Assembly: GCF_949628215.1 (NCBI RefSeq)
Contig: NC_134276.1
Coordinates: 68,488,233-68,552,232 of the forward strand
DNA from: Phalacrocorax aristotelis
Lineage: Eukaryota; Chordata; Aves; Suliformes; Phalacrocoracidae
DNA: 64,000 bases
Direction: 5' to 3'
Shown here: piece by piece, positions 12,601 through 27,600 of the stretch
Layout: every line of letters starts with the position of its first letter
Numbering within the stretch: position 1 is the stretch's first letter
Notes under the pieces: model-generated
What the model was told of the DNA's origin: nothing
Seen by the model: the letters and a program-made list of their open reading frames with translations, nothing else
Database searches by the model: none
Made by a program: the position numbers and the translations under genes

Positions 12601-15600
12601 CACAATTTGGGGAAAATGGTGCTGGGAATGACATTTTGACATTTTTGAACAATGTCAGACACTAACATTAGAAGACTGTCTTGCATACACTAGAATAAAA
12701 ATTTGCTTACTAAAATGTGTTGAACTGTGTAAGCTGAGTATGCTTACAGCAAGCATACCTGCAAGTAGCACTGTTAGCAACATCTTGTAATCAGCTGTAA
12801 CAGTTTTGCTTCCAGGTTCTGAATGTAAACAAATGGGTTATTCAACAGAAGTTTTCTGACCATAAGGTGGTGGACTTCGTATTATACGTAAAGTATATAG
12901 ACATAAGCGGTAGCTAAGGAGTTGGCTTTCTCAATTCTGTGTGCTCCTTGTTCTTAAAAGTGCAACAGTTTAACATATTGATCATCAGGAAACGGAATTA
13001 AACATTTCCAACAGACAGGCTAAATACATTCAAGCGTTTTACTGGGTAACCTGGCTTACCGGCTGAACTATCTTGAGATCTTTGAGCCTATTTCACTGAA
13101 GTGGAAGACCTCAGGTACTAAGATTCTCTAAAACCATCAGGAGAATTTAACGGCTTTAGAAAAAGGGAATTTTAGCAATCCAATGTGCATGTTCAGTAAA
13201 ACTCTGAGAAGTGCAAGGCAGATACCTCAGAAAATCAGGCAACCAGAAGCCAAAAGCTTAAACAGGGCCATCCATTGAGCTAGCTCATATTAACATACTA
13301 AGGGCAAGAGACATTCTCCAACAGGACAAATGTAGTAGTCAGACACACGACTAAGTATTCTTCTCCAGCATGCATGTTAATTATAAGGATTACTGAGCCA
13401 ACTGCTTTGCCACAGTCGGGTTACTGTCCATGCCTGCTAAAGTGTTTCCATCACACATTCAGTGCAGTATGTAAATACCTTTACTATCAGGTTGCAAGGA
13501 AGATGTACTTGTCCAAAAGGCCATTGGATTAGATTTAAAAAGATTAAAATTAAATCCTAAAAAAATAAATTGTTTGGATATAAGTGTTTACCTGGAATTT
13601 TAAAAGGGTAAAACAGACTTATCTATGTCCCAGAAGCATTCCATAGTCATATTTCACAGCAGGAAATTACAACCGTTAGTTCTACACAAGCTTATCCAAC
13701 CCATGTGAACAGACTGCAGCTATCATCTTCCACCATGTCACTTTATTATACTTCAGTTAATAGACAGTATGTCTTCACGATTCTGAGACTAGTAGGTAAA
13801 TTAGGAACTATCAGCTGATTAAACAGTCTTGCACTGATGGGAAGCAGCACCTAAAGCCTTTGAATGTAAGTACTCTAGCATTAAAATGCTAGTAAATTCT
13901 ATTCTTCTCAACAAGGACGCTTCAGCACATTACAGTGGCCATGCCACTGCCACAGCTTCTGCAAGTACATCTTTTTCAGAGTGTGTCAGAAACTGTGTAA
14001 CTGAGGATGTAATCACATGATCTCTCTCTTCTGGCTAAGTAAAGAGGCTAACACCTGGTGTTATTTAAGCTACACATCTGAAATTGCTGAGGCCAATAAT
14101 TAAGACTAAAAAAATGTGTAGGGGAGTAGTTCTAGAATACCCATCCATTCAGTCATGGGGATAATTCAAGTTTTAGCTGAAGCACACATTTGCTGTTCTG
14201 ACACTTTACCACTCAGACCAAAGGCCCACGTACATACACTACCAATCCAAGTACCTATTTAAGCCTCAAGAAGGGAATCCACAGTGAATCCTTCTTTAAG
14301 CACTTAAGCCTGAGATTCAGGTACAGCACTTCATGGTGCTACATCTCCTACCTGAAATCTGCTTCCCCATTAATCAACAGAACTCCATCCTGCACCACAC
14401 ACATTTTTATATGCAGATAATTATGACAAAATTCACTCCTTCAGTTTAAACCCTTGAGAGCTTGTGAAGACGTGAGTACTCACATGAGAAACTGAAAAGA
14501 ACTACATGCTAACAAGACAAAGAGTAATAAATAGCATAAAGATGACTGCTTAAGAAGTTGTACATTTGAATACATTACTAGTTCAACTGACACTCACCTT
14601 TTTCCAGAATTCTAAATGAGAAGTTAGAGGGTCCATCTTGTGTTGATGTAGACAAGTTGTCTACCTTGCTGTCCAGAGGCTTCTGAGAAGTACTAGAGCT
14701 TTTTGGTGGTTCAGAGACTTCTGGTTCTTTTTCCACTGTGTTCTGAGATGTTGGAGTATCGTATTCACTCTTCCTTGGAGGGTTAAAGCTGAAGCCAAAG
14801 AGAGAACCAGTGGCTGAAGTATTTCCAAAAGTGAATGTCTTCGACTTTTCATTACTGAAAATGCTCTTGACAGATTCAGATCCAAATACAAACTTTGGAG
14901 GAGAAACCACTGTTTTTGTTGGTGTTTCAGAAGTGTTTGACACCTCTGTGACCTCTACAGTTACATCAGAAGTATCATCACCATGGCTGAGGTCAGTTCT
15001 TTCTCTGGTAGTTTCTTCTAGTACAGCTACAGCATTTTTACCACATGGAGATTCCTTCGGCGTATTGGCACGAGAAGAAAGAGGTGTTATCAGGGTCTCT
15101 CTCTCTTGGGCATGCTTTGCTTCATCAAAAATTTGCTTAAACGAGTCTGCAACATCTTGCAGCTTGAATCGCACGGCTAGAAGTTCTACTTTCCTTTCCC
15201 CATCTGCAAAGTCACACGCAGTCCACACCCATGCTCTATCAGATCCTTTCATTTGTTGCATATTCATATCTGGTGTTATCCTATGATTGGCACAGAGTTT
15301 TAGTACCTGGTCCCTTCTCATTACTATACGGACTTGTTTGTTGTCATAGTTCTGCAATATCTTGATATCCCCGATACCTCTCTCTTTCCACTGATTGGCA
15401 TCTTTGTCGTATCTATAAAGCTTGGCTCTGTGACTGAAGACAACTTGCTCGTTTTCCTCACCACTGGTCACTTCCACCAGGTCAGGCAGAGGTACCACAG
15501 GTTCAAAGTACTGCCCATCTCTCTCTTCTTCTTGAGTAACATCAGAATCTTCATCTGTGCCTACTGATGTTCTGCTCTGGTTCTGCTTAGCAGGAGATTT

Positions 15601-18600
15601 GGATGGACTCAAGGCAGATTTAAAGCTGAAACTGAAACCTGTGGTAGACTCTCCAAATCTAAACAGATTTTTCCTTACAGGGCTACTTGCAAGAGGTGAT
15701 GCATATACAGAACTACCTACACTATCGTCCAATGCTTCTTCACGCAAGTCATAGTTATCCCATTCCAGAGTAGGCCCAGTACTTTCAGCATGTGGCTTTA
15801 TAACCAGATCAGAAGTACTGCTGGCACAGGCAGGGTTTACATTTTCCTCTTCTGAAAGTTTAGTTTTGTCATCTGTCAGAAACGTTTTGAGATCTTTTAA
15901 GCCACACTTCATTTCTTCTGCTTTCTGTATAAGTTGAGCTGTCCTACCTGTATCAACAAGTTTATGGGGTGTCTGCAGTGGTATATCTAGTAGTATCCTC
16001 TGACATTCTTCAAACTTCTGTTTGAACTCCTCAGCCTGCTCTGGTGTCTTAAATTTTGCTGCCAGATGTTCCAACTTTGCATCACCATCAGAGAAGTCAT
16101 TGGCCATCCACATCCATGCTTTGTCCGAGCCAGACAGCTGTTTCAAGTTCATTGTTGTTGTTATCCAGTGATTTGCACACACCTTCAGTACCTGCTCACG
16201 CCGCATTAGTATCCTTACTTTGCCATTAACTTCATTTTTAAGAATCTTCAGGTTGCCTACCCCACGTTCTTTCCACTGGCTTGTTTCTGGATCAAACCTG
16301 AACAGCTTTACTCTTTGGGAATATAACACTTTCTCATCTTCCTCTCCTGTAAATGGTTCTACTTTTTCAGGCATCTGAACTATAGGTTCAAAATGGATAT
16401 CATCGCTATCTTCTGTCTTATACACATCATCATCCTTCTCACCAAGGTCAGCAGATGTGTTTGCTTTGTGATCTATTTTAGAGTCCTGCGAAGAAAACAG
16501 CTTTTCACCTGCACGTGAAAAGCCTTTGAAGTTAGGGTCTTTTTTGCCAAACTGAAAGCCTTCCTCGGGAATACTTTTTGCAAGCTCAGCAAAAGTGCTG
16601 CTATTTTGCCCAAAACCAAAGTCACCTTTCTCCTTATTTGCCACTTCTTGAAATGGGAATGTAATTCCGCTATCTGAAGGCAGCTCCTTTTTGTCTTTTT
16701 CATCAACGGTTTTTAAGCCACCAGTTGTAGACTCCTTGGATGGCGCATCTTTCTTCGAGGTATTTTTACTAGGCTCCTGTATGCCAAATTTAAATCCGCC
16801 TTCACCCACTGGCACTGAAAAGTTAAATCCTTCCTTTGCAGACTTAGCTTCAGTATCAGAAGGAATCTGAAATGTAAACAATGTCTTGCCTGGCTCCACA
16901 TGACCAAACTTAATGCCCTTTTCTAAGAAATCACACTTAAAGCCTGTTTCTAACTGTTCAGATAATTTACTTTTCAAGCCAAAAGTAGGAGTTGATGGAG
17001 CATCACCAGCAGGCTTACTAGATGGATTTGGTGTTTGGCTGGCTACATAGGCTGGTGAAGAACCTTCATTCCTCACGAGACAAGTACTACAATCCCACTG
17101 CCCTTCCTTTTTAGCAAAAAGCCCTTCGAATCCATTTTTCTGCGGCTTACTTGCATCAGGAACAGAACCAAACCTGGCAGCTGGGGATGCCTGAACAGTA
17201 GTTATAGGCACGCTTGATTGACTTTGTGAGTTAGGATTCTGACAAGGACGGCAGTTCGCATCTTTTGCTTCATTTTGGACCAGGCATACAGAGCAGTCCG
17301 ACTGACCTTCTTTTTTAGAAAAGGCAGTTCCCAAGTCATTTTGAATACCTGTTGGAACAGTTGCCTGGCCAAGTTTAAAGGATGTTTGTTGACCAGATAC
17401 CGCTGTAGTAGTTTTGTTTGGATTCTGGCAGGCAATACACTTGGAGGCAGTGGGTTCATTTCTTACTGAACAGACAGTGCAGTCCCACTGACCTTCCTTT
17501 TTAGCAAAGGCAGATCCAAAATTATCCTGCAGAGTGTTACCATTGGCTTTGAAACTTGTGACAGAGTCAGTTAATGGGGTGCCATGTGCTTCCCACGTAT
17601 CTGGATTTGGACTTTGACATGACACACAATTCTTTGCAGTTGCTTCATTTGGAATTAAACAAGTTTTACACTCCCACTGATCCTTCTTCAAGAGATGCTG
17701 CCTAAATCCAACACCAGAAGACGTTTGTAGGGCTTCCTTTCCAAGTGAAAAAGTGGTAGGGCCAGATGCAGTTGATGTAGCTGTAACGCTGCCTTTGCTA
17801 TCAGTCTCACTGCCCACCCCATCTTTTGGGAACTGAAAGCCAAAGTTCGGGGTCCCAGAAAGCGATCTGCTAGGCTCCTTGATGTCCTGATTTGTTGTTT
17901 CTCTTGCGGTCCCACTACTCTGAGCCACGGATGTGTCAATATTTGATCCCAAGGTTTTTAAAATCTTCTGTGACTCCTCAAACTTACTTTTGAACAGCAT
18001 TGCTTCCTCAGGTGTTTTAAATCTAATTGCAAGCTGTTCTGGTTTTGGCAACTCATCTGCATAATCTAAAGCGTGCCATACAAATGACTTATCTGATCCA
18101 GCATTTGGAGTTAATTTCATATCAGTATTTATGTAGTGATTTGCACAGATTTTCAGCACTTGGTCCCGTCTCATTAAGAGACGAAATTTACCAGATACTT
18201 TATGTTTCAGTATTTTCACATTTCCAATACCCCTTTCTTTCCATTCTTTAGATTCTGCATCAAAACGAAAGAGCTTGGCTCTGTTGCAGAAGAATTCTTC
18301 TTCATCTTCCTCACCTGTCTTTACTTCAATCTTGTCAGGGAGCGGCACCACAGGATCAAAATGAGGACCATCATCATCTTCATCTCCACCATGGATGCTT
18401 CCTCCCTCTGTTTCATGACTTCTATTGGCCAAATCTGAATTTGAAGTCATAAACAGAGGCTTGCTTGGTTCTTGGACACTAAACATATCAGTCTTCTCAA
18501 AACCCAGGTTTTTGTGTGCATTTTGACCTATGCTTTCTCTAAAAGAGATACTTGGAATACGTTTATCACCAAAACTGAAGACACTTCTTTGACTATTTGT

Positions 18601-21600
18601 GTGATCATTAACTGGTTTTTGTTTGACATATCTATCATCCTGTAATGGCTTGTCAGATGTCAGAAGACCCAAGAGGCTTTCACTGCTATTAAAAGCTGTG
18701 TTACCAGGCTGTGTTGCAACCTGAAGAGAAGAAAAGGTAAAGTCTCCATCATTAGACTTGAAGTTAGTGTTGAATTTAAAAGTTGTTGGCTGACTCGACT
18801 GTGCTGGTGTTGGCAGAGGTGTTTTTGCTCCTTCTGCTGTTCCTGGCTGTCCCAATTTAGATTTTGGAAAGTCTATCACTTTTGATTCTGCAGGCTTTAA
18901 AGCTGGTGGTGCAACTGAAGGCTTTGTGAAATAACCTGGTTCAGGCAATGGTGGATTTGTGCTTGCTGGTGGAACGCTGTAATTGTAGTAATCGTCACAC
19001 TCATTAGGGGAAATGAGTCTAGTAGCAGGAGGATCAAAACGCAGGGGAGTGCCATATATTTCTTGAGAAAACATACAAGCAGAAGTGTTTTGCAGAGGCG
19101 GCGTATGCATCGGTTGTTGATAAGCATATATATGTTGCTGAGGTGTAAGTCGGTTCATGCCATAGACAGGAGCCTAAAGAAAAAGCAGAAAGTAACTGCT
19201 TTGCTTGTTATGGTAGCATAGAGGACAAAGTCTTACTGTGCTGAAGTCCACATAACATGTACTCTTAAAAGCAGGGCATACTTTCAGATGAGTTTAAATG
19301 TAAACTAATTTCAACTTATTTTAAACTGATTAGTTTAAGTCTTTAAGGGCATCTGAAAACAAGCGTTGAAAGAGGGGCACAAGATGAATGGGTTGGCTTT
19401 TTATGAAAAAAAGCCTTGAAAACCCCATTCTCTTGCCATCTGCTTTGAGGGGGTGAGAGTGTGTGTGTGTAATGCTATCACGCATACCCTGTAGGGCGCA
19501 TGTACTAACATATTACAGACATTAGTAGCTTTTCCTCCCAAACCCCACATCCCAAAAATCAGGCAGGAAGATAAATTACCAGTTTATCCCTAGCAGTCCA
19601 AGTTTACCAAATACCATATAAGGAACTGCAATTACATCCAGCTACATACAGAAACAAAAAAAAAAGCAGTAGTTTTCAGTAATCATTGGAAGTAGCTTAA
19701 GTGGACAGATTTGTTCTCACCTTTGTTGGTGTCACATTGGTTGCGGCAGTTCTTAGAAGGTACTGAGAGTTATAGGCAGGTGACTGACTGTAGTAAACAG
19801 ATGGGCCAGTGGTCGCAACTGAAAATGAACAGCAGGAAAACAGTTTATACTTTTATTTTCTGTTGTTGTTTTCTTCAATGGACTCTCCCAAGCAGTTTAA
19901 TTATAAAACATTAAAACATTTCTCCAATATTTTCAAAATTCTTGTTTATTTAAGTGTTTAGATAAAAGATTCAGCAGCGACTTACCTGTTAATGGAGCTT
20001 CATGAAGATTTTGTGCTCTCTGATAACCCTCCGACATTGTATCTGTTCCATAGCTTTCAGCAGGCCACCGATGTGATGATGCATTTGAGTTGGAATTATT
20101 AAGTTTCATTTCTTGCATTTCATTCTGTCAAGACATTGTGCCGAGAGTATAAGTGTATATTACACAGGTATTTGTAGAAGAAAACATAAGGAACGGTGTC
20201 TACCCTTTTGCTTTTTAAAAGCATGTTCATGGTTGGAAAACAAAACCAGATGCATTAAGAGATACCTCCCAGAATCATTCATGATCTGTTCATGCAGTAC
20301 AAAGTGCTAAGACTGTGTTCTAAAGCCAGAAAAAAAAAAAAAAACCAACCAACCCAACAAAACAAACCTCAGCCAAGTGGATGAGAACCAAGCTGATGAA
20401 AGCAGAACTCTTTCTGCATACAGTCCTTAGAAGGGCTTCCTCTGCACCCCCTGGCCAAGAGGTTTTTAAGCAAAAAAAATTTACTCTTGCACTCATTTTA
20501 AGCAGATATTTACAGAAGTTAATTCCACTGATTTAAGTAGTAGTCTAGGAACCGTAAGGTAGCCCATGCTATTATCACTAAGTCTTTACCATAACTAAAA
20601 GGCCAACTGTTCTTCACTGAATATGGTGACAAAATTGTTTACCTTTAAAGCTTCCACTTGCTGACAGATCATTTGAAGTATAGTTCTGTGATCTTCTGCC
20701 CACTGAGGAGGAGTTTTGGGAGAAAACTAAAAAAAAGTTAATTGAATCTTGTGAGTTTTTATTCAAACATAACAATTCCCTGAAACAATAGCTGGCTAAT
20801 ATACCTTGTAGCTCTTGGTTGGTGAAAGACAGAACTTGGTTGGTGATGGAGTGGAATGTTTCATCTCTGAATCTACACCCTGTGACAGACCATTTCTGAA
20901 GGCAAGACTTCCCTCTTCACCATTCTCGCCAAGTTCCTGGATCACTGTATCCAGCATTTCCCTCACAGTCTCAATAGACACCGGCAGCTAGAAAGTTATT
21001 TGAAACATGAGTCACAATTGCAATTCTCCCTCAGAGCAAGAGAGACTACATTCAGAATTCCAGCTGAACAATTCACAAGGCTTTTGTTACACAAATACTC
21101 TTTTTTCAGCAAAGCTCTAGATCTGTTATGATTGGTGTAAGAAAACAATTCATACAAGCATTAATTCTATTTTTTCAAATTATCAACCTCTATAAAGAGA
21201 TAGTGGCAAAAGCTGTTTATTTTAAAGCTTTAATCCACACAGTGGTCAGACTGTTCCATGATCTGTTAAGTTACAGCAGTTACCCAGAGTTTACCAACCC
21301 GCTGATGTTAAGCAAGTTTTTTTATTTGTCTGAGCAAAGAAATAAGTTTAACTTGACTTAACATAAAGCTTGGTCTAAAAAAAGCTAACACAAATGCAAA
21401 CTTTCATTTTGAAACAGTAACCAAAGCTAATGCATCTCTGGAAGCAAGTTTTAAAGCAAAAATTACTTACTTTCTCAGTTACAGACATATCCAAGGAGCT
21501 TTCCTCAATGATCTTCATTAGATAATGCTTGCTTTTAAGAAGACAGGTTTTGCGTTCTTCTTGTTCTTCTGGCAGCATGGCATCATTTTCAATCTCTTCT

Positions 21601-24600
21601 GCCTTTCTTTGGAAGATCTAAAGAATAGAATGCAGATCAAGATCAGTCAGAAGCAACTGAATAATGCAAAGCATTTCAGGATAATGCAATTTATAAACTT
21701 ACCACAGCAAGATTCCAGTATGAAACTACGTTCTTAATAGCTTCAAATGCTAACAGCGCATCATCAGTTTTGCCATCGACTGCATCCAACATTGCAAATG
21801 CTATACGTGCCTCTTCTTCATATGCTGCAACCTGAAAGACCTGCAAAAAGGAAGTGAAAGGCAACTCATATCTAACAATAGAATGACACACCCATTATTT
21901 TTCTTACTATAATACAGGGAAAATACTTTTTAAAGAAAGTTGGTACCAAGGGTGTTCAGTGCCTTCCAATCATACAACTTTATTCTGGCCTGTAAAACTG
22001 TGTGTAAGGAGATTCCCCCCCCCCTAATCAGACACCGATATTACCAAATCTCATCGTTAATAGTTTTACAGTAATAACAACATGAGTTGTACAATGCAGA
22101 GAAAAAAAATCTCACAGTTGTGTAAGTTTCTGACATAAAGCCTCTCTTACTTCAGCCTTGGCTTAGTCAATCTGTACCTGAATGTCTACACTATGGAAGT
22201 GTTTGAAGAGAGGATCAGTAGGTTCAGGAATACTCCTCCTCTTTTTTACAGTTTCCAGCATAGGCAAAACTTTTTTCCAGTAGTAGACACTTCGTCCAAT
22301 GTATTCCTTCTGGTCATAGAATGAGTTAAGGCTAATACCCTGGTGAAGGAGAGGGAATAGAAGCACGTGTTATTTAAAAAAAAATTAAGTCAAACTGCTA
22401 TTCATACATATCCTTCTCCTGTTCTTCTTGAACAGTTTCAAGAGTGCTTCTTTGACATAAGAGATAAACCCGGGGGGGTTTATCTCAAGAACTACGTAAA
22501 GTAACATACATGTAGAAAATCACACTACAGTTAAAGACAGAGTACTTTACAGGGTGACAAGAGCAACTAATTTGCCTGAAAAAATGAGAACTTATTGTTG
22601 AGAATTGCTGTTCAGCTCTTTTTCCTCTCTCTGGCTGTTTATTATAGTTTGGAAAATAAAAAGAGAAAAACACCTCTGGATTCTACATAGTTAAAAATAA
22701 TTTCAGCTTACTGTTTTTTGCAGGCTTTTTGCCCAGTGTATAATTAAGGCAGGTTGAAGACCATGCTTCTCCAGTGTTCGCAGAGTACTTATTCCATGCT
22801 GTACAATAAGCCTCAGTTTTGCTGCCGTTCCCGGTCTGAATATCAGAAGAAACATTCCTTGATTAGTACTCTATTTTTTTCATCTGCTCACATGTCATTT
22901 GCTTGATGAATATAGCCTGCAGTTTTAGTCCTAATCTGCCTCTATTTTAGAAATGCATTGTTAGAAATGAAACTTCCATTTTTAGAGATCTTTCAAGCGT
23001 ACCAAGTCCCTACTACAAAGCAGCCTTCAATGTCCAAAATATGTCAAAAAAATATTTAATTTTACAAGAATCTATTAGGACCAGTCCAAGCTGCTGCAGC
23101 AGAAGCTGCCTAAAGGCTTGATCAAATATTTCCAAACTGAGAAAGCCTTACGTTGTTTTCCTCTGAATAAGAGTACGAACAGCATCCCACCAGGATCTTT
23201 GCTTTTCGGTATAGAGCTGTTTGCAGACTGGCAATGGTGAGAATTGCGGCTGATGTGCACCGTAGTGAGAATTAAACTTCTCTTGCAATTGTAAGTTGCT
23301 CGTGAATACCACTCCGAGTAGAAATACCTGGTTTTTGTAAAAATAAATAAGTAAAAGGTATGAAACACAAACACCTAAATTGTATAGTACATTTAAGAAC
23401 TTGGAAAGTTTACTTACCTCAAGGTCCAATAGGCAAATGGATTCAGGAGCATCTGTCTCAAGTCTTGATGTTTCTTGGGGCAAGTGAAAAAGCTGTTTTA
23501 GCCATTTGCGCATTGGGGGTAAGACTGACATAAAGTTCCACTGCAAGCCAAGCCACACAAGGTGCTGGAGACTGCCGTTGTGCATTCGAACAGCACCTAT
23601 GCAAAAAACAAAGTTGGATGCGGATGTCAACTTCCCGTAAGTCAGCAAGACTTGTATCTGATCAAAGCCGGGTTTCACATTTCACTGTGTCAGAGCAGCC
23701 AAAGATACCTGGCAGATCAATGAGCATCAAGATCCCAACTTTCACTTATGAAAGATTATAAGCTTCAAATTAGCCAAACATATCAAGGAGACAGTTCATC
23801 TGAGTGCTCAAGCCATCAACCCCTTAAGCTTCTGAGGGGGTGACTCTCAGATTTCCTTTCTCTTCCATCCTCACCATATTCAGTCCAATAGGTGACTATT
23901 TCCAGCAAACCTATTTACCTCTCCAAAATCTTTAAGGAATTATTCAAGAAGCACTTCTTTACTTTGCAATGAAGTCTAAGTCTTGCCTACATTAGGGCAG
24001 CTTTGGACAGCTATTCCAGGTATTTGTCTTCTGTTTCAATATGAAGTATTTGTAGAAGAGCTTCTGGTACAGAAAGTTGTGCTGAGTTTCAGCAAGTAAC
24101 ACCTCTTACCAATATCATATTTATTAAGTTCCACTTGCACTGGTGCTTGTGTACTGACATTTCCAATATCATCTGTGCCAATAAAAGATCTCTCTCTGGA
24201 AGCTCCGCTCTCAAACAGGCTATCAAACAATGTAAACAAACCACTCTTGTTTGCAAAAGATTCCACAATCTCTTTAAAGAAGTCTTGCTTGCCATGGCTT
24301 AAGTTCAGCAGCATATGACCTAGAAAACAAAAATATCGCTTCACATAAAGCAGTGAACACAAGGAAAGTAGTATTTGATACACTGGACTGTTCTCGCTAC
24401 CAAAGGCTGGGTGGGAATCAGGATTTCCCCTTATGAAACTTACAGGTTGTGATTTCTCCCTGTAATTAGGTCAGTGTTTCAGCACATAGGCTTTCCAAGC
24501 TTTTATTGACAACAATCACAAGGCATTTGTAAATCCAGTTCTTCAGGAAAAACAAAGCCAACCCATTGTTACTATTCTAGGGACACTGCAACTGCCCTTA

Positions 24601-27600
24601 AAATAAGCAGCTATAATGCAAGTAGCAGCCTGTCTTATCAAAGGCCATTCTGAAACAATTGGACCTGATGCCTAGCGGGTTTGTTTGCTTTCATCTAGGC
24701 CCTGCAAGAGTTTGTAGACTGAAAAACTGCCTATACTTAGCAGCAAAAAGGGAAAGTTGATGAACAAGTAAGAGGATGGAAAGGACAGGGAAACGCCAAT
24801 ATTTTATTTTCCTCTTGGGTCTAACAATATTTGCAAAATAGTTCCAGCAGGCAGAAGCCATTTACAGTAGATTAAGAGACCATAAAAGTTAAATTCCATC
24901 TTGGTATGCTGAAGAGGCAAAAAGGGGGAAAAACAAACACACTTGGGAAAAAAGAAAGAAGAGAACACACTCTACTAGCATGCTAAAGAGAAGAAAAAAA
25001 ACTTTGTCAGGATCAAACTACTGTTTAGTTTTACATATGTAGCCAGAATCTAGAAGGTTCTATTGGATATTGAAGTGCTAACATTACATTTCAAGATAAC
25101 AACTGTGTTCTTTAACAAACTGCTTAGCTCTTAAAGTGACTATCTCTAAGATAGAACTACGTAGCTATTTTCATTACCAGACTGGCTTTTTCGATCACAG
25201 GCCAACATTTCTAGCACATCTTGTCCATTTTGATCCCCCTTTATTAGTTTTGACTTTGGTTTAGGAACCTGTTGAAATAAGGAGAGAATTGTTACAGCTT
25301 TTTCACAATAAGAACAGATCATTTAGTGTTAAGAATTAAGAAACAAGCTTCTTTTTAGCATTAGAAAACTACAGGAAAAAAACCATGTAATTAATTCTGA
25401 AGGTACTATGGCACATACCCCAGGGTGAGAGAGGGGGCAGGGAATCCACCCAAAACACACAAAACCCCGAGGCAGGCAATTATAGCTATTGCAAGTAACA
25501 TGAAACACACAAGAGCAAGTAATATCTGGAATGCAAGCAGTGGCATAAAAAGGACAATCAATTTTCCTTCATAAGGCAAAGAACTAAGCTTGATTTTTCA
25601 GTTCTGCTGTCTACACAGCAACTATATAGGAACTATTCAGTTCATCCCCCTTCCTCCCTATAGCAATAAGCCTAATACTTAACATATGTGTTCAGCTGTA
25701 TTACAGAAATGGAATATCCTGTAGGAAAGAAACTCACTAACCTAGCATCAGGTTATTTTGACAAGGGAAACAGCTGAAGATACAGTTTCACACTATTCAT
25801 GTCATTTGAAACCTTTTAAAGAATTGTGAAAGAGCAGGGTTTGGTGAGTGAGGAGGGAGTCTTTCCCTAGGCACACAAACACTAGTTCCTCTCAGGAATA
25901 CAGGAGCTCAACACACACAGCAAGAACACTTCAAGAATGGCATCAACTAAAGGCATAAACTGAAAAACTACTTACCTGGAAACTTATCAGATAACACAAT
26001 GCTGCTAGCTCACACACAACTCTCCACTGTGCCTCGTTGTGTTGCGCCATTTTCAGTAGCAAAGTTCCAGCATGCATGTATAGCTGCCCTTTCATTTCCA
26101 CAAAGGTACGAGACAACTCATCAGCCCCATTCACATATGGTTTCACTGACTGAAGCACACGATCAAAGCTGAAATGTAGAGAAGACTCTGTTTAGACCGA
26201 GTCCTGGCAAAAAGCTATAGCAGATGCTTTTGGTTGTTGGCTGTGAAACAAGTAACTTCATAAGTCAATGGTTAGTAGTACCAGCTCTGTTGCTTAAGCC
26301 TTAGCTGCACTAGGAAGTACAATAATTATCTCAAACACCCAAAGCTCTCCACTTAGTTTACTGAAATAAAACATACTAATTATTACCTAGGTATTTACAG
26401 CCTTTTTCATCACATCTTTGCACAGCTGCTTGCAAAACTATTCTCCCAAACCACGTGGATAAACTTGTTCACTACTGCAGTTTGAGACACATGCAGAAGG
26501 CACCAGTCACTGCTCCTCCCTTTCCTTCATTCATCAGAAAGGCCCAATACACAGCTAGAGGCGCTCTTCAAAAAATAGAAGATCCTGCAGAAATTTCAGT
26601 AGCTGTAGGCTAGTACATACACAACCCCCACTCAGGGGAGGCTTTCAAGAACACAGTTAAAACACTCTTTCAATTATTGGACAAAACTATAATGGCATTG
26701 CTATAACCTGGAGCTGCTTCAGATGTAATCACCTTGAAAGGCTCTAATACAGTGGCAGCAGGAAACCCAAGGAGAACAAGAAAACAAACATACTTGGGCA
26801 TCAAGCATTTCTCATCCATTGCCTGTACTGCTTCAAATACTCATTCAAGATTAACAGCCTGAAGAACAGGCATTGCATAATCAAGGCACAAAGGTAAGTC
26901 AATAAAAGCCAGTAAGAAAGGGAAGATAACAGAAAGGAACACAAATCTTAATGAATATATTGACTATAAACATTTTGTACTGCTCTAGGTGTGCCACAGA
27001 TGATATGCCTTGAAGTCAGCTGGTTTAGCTGGCCCTGTGACACCACCAGTTTTCCCTGAAGCAGTGTTCTTACTGCAAGCGGCTTCCTCCTTCCCAATTA
27101 CACTATATACCTAAAGTTCCTAATTATTCCAGTATGTGTGATGTTAATTTAGAACAAAATGACCAGGACAAGGCTGATACACAAGAGGTGGGTTTGGGTT
27201 TTTTTGTTTTGTGGGGTTTTATTCTGTTTTTTTGTTTGTTTGTTCAGTTGGGTTTTTTTTTTTAATTGCCTGCGAAATTGTGGTTAAACAACTGCTGAAA
27301 TACAGAACAACATTCTCTTACTGAAGAGAAAGAAGGTACAAAGTTAGTTGACCCAAGATATCGATGAGTCTTCTCCATGGCTGTGTGCTGACTATTCAAA
27401 CAAGGCTTGCATCTCAGTCAAAAGATAACTTGGGGGTCTTACTGGGTTTGAACCATTCTTAGTGGCTAGTACAGAAAATCACATCTCCCATCCACAAACA
27501 AGTCAGGCAGTGAAACTGAAGCTTGGTAGATGTTCTGTGACCCAGAAAAACAAACAACCAAACACCAAGCAAAAAAAACCCCAAATCCAAACAAACACCA

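Noticed and set aside
14810-15286. 158-codon plus-strand frame opposite RANBP2 exon 20
   Set aside because: Mirror of the coding strand in a conserved exon; no independent protein signature.
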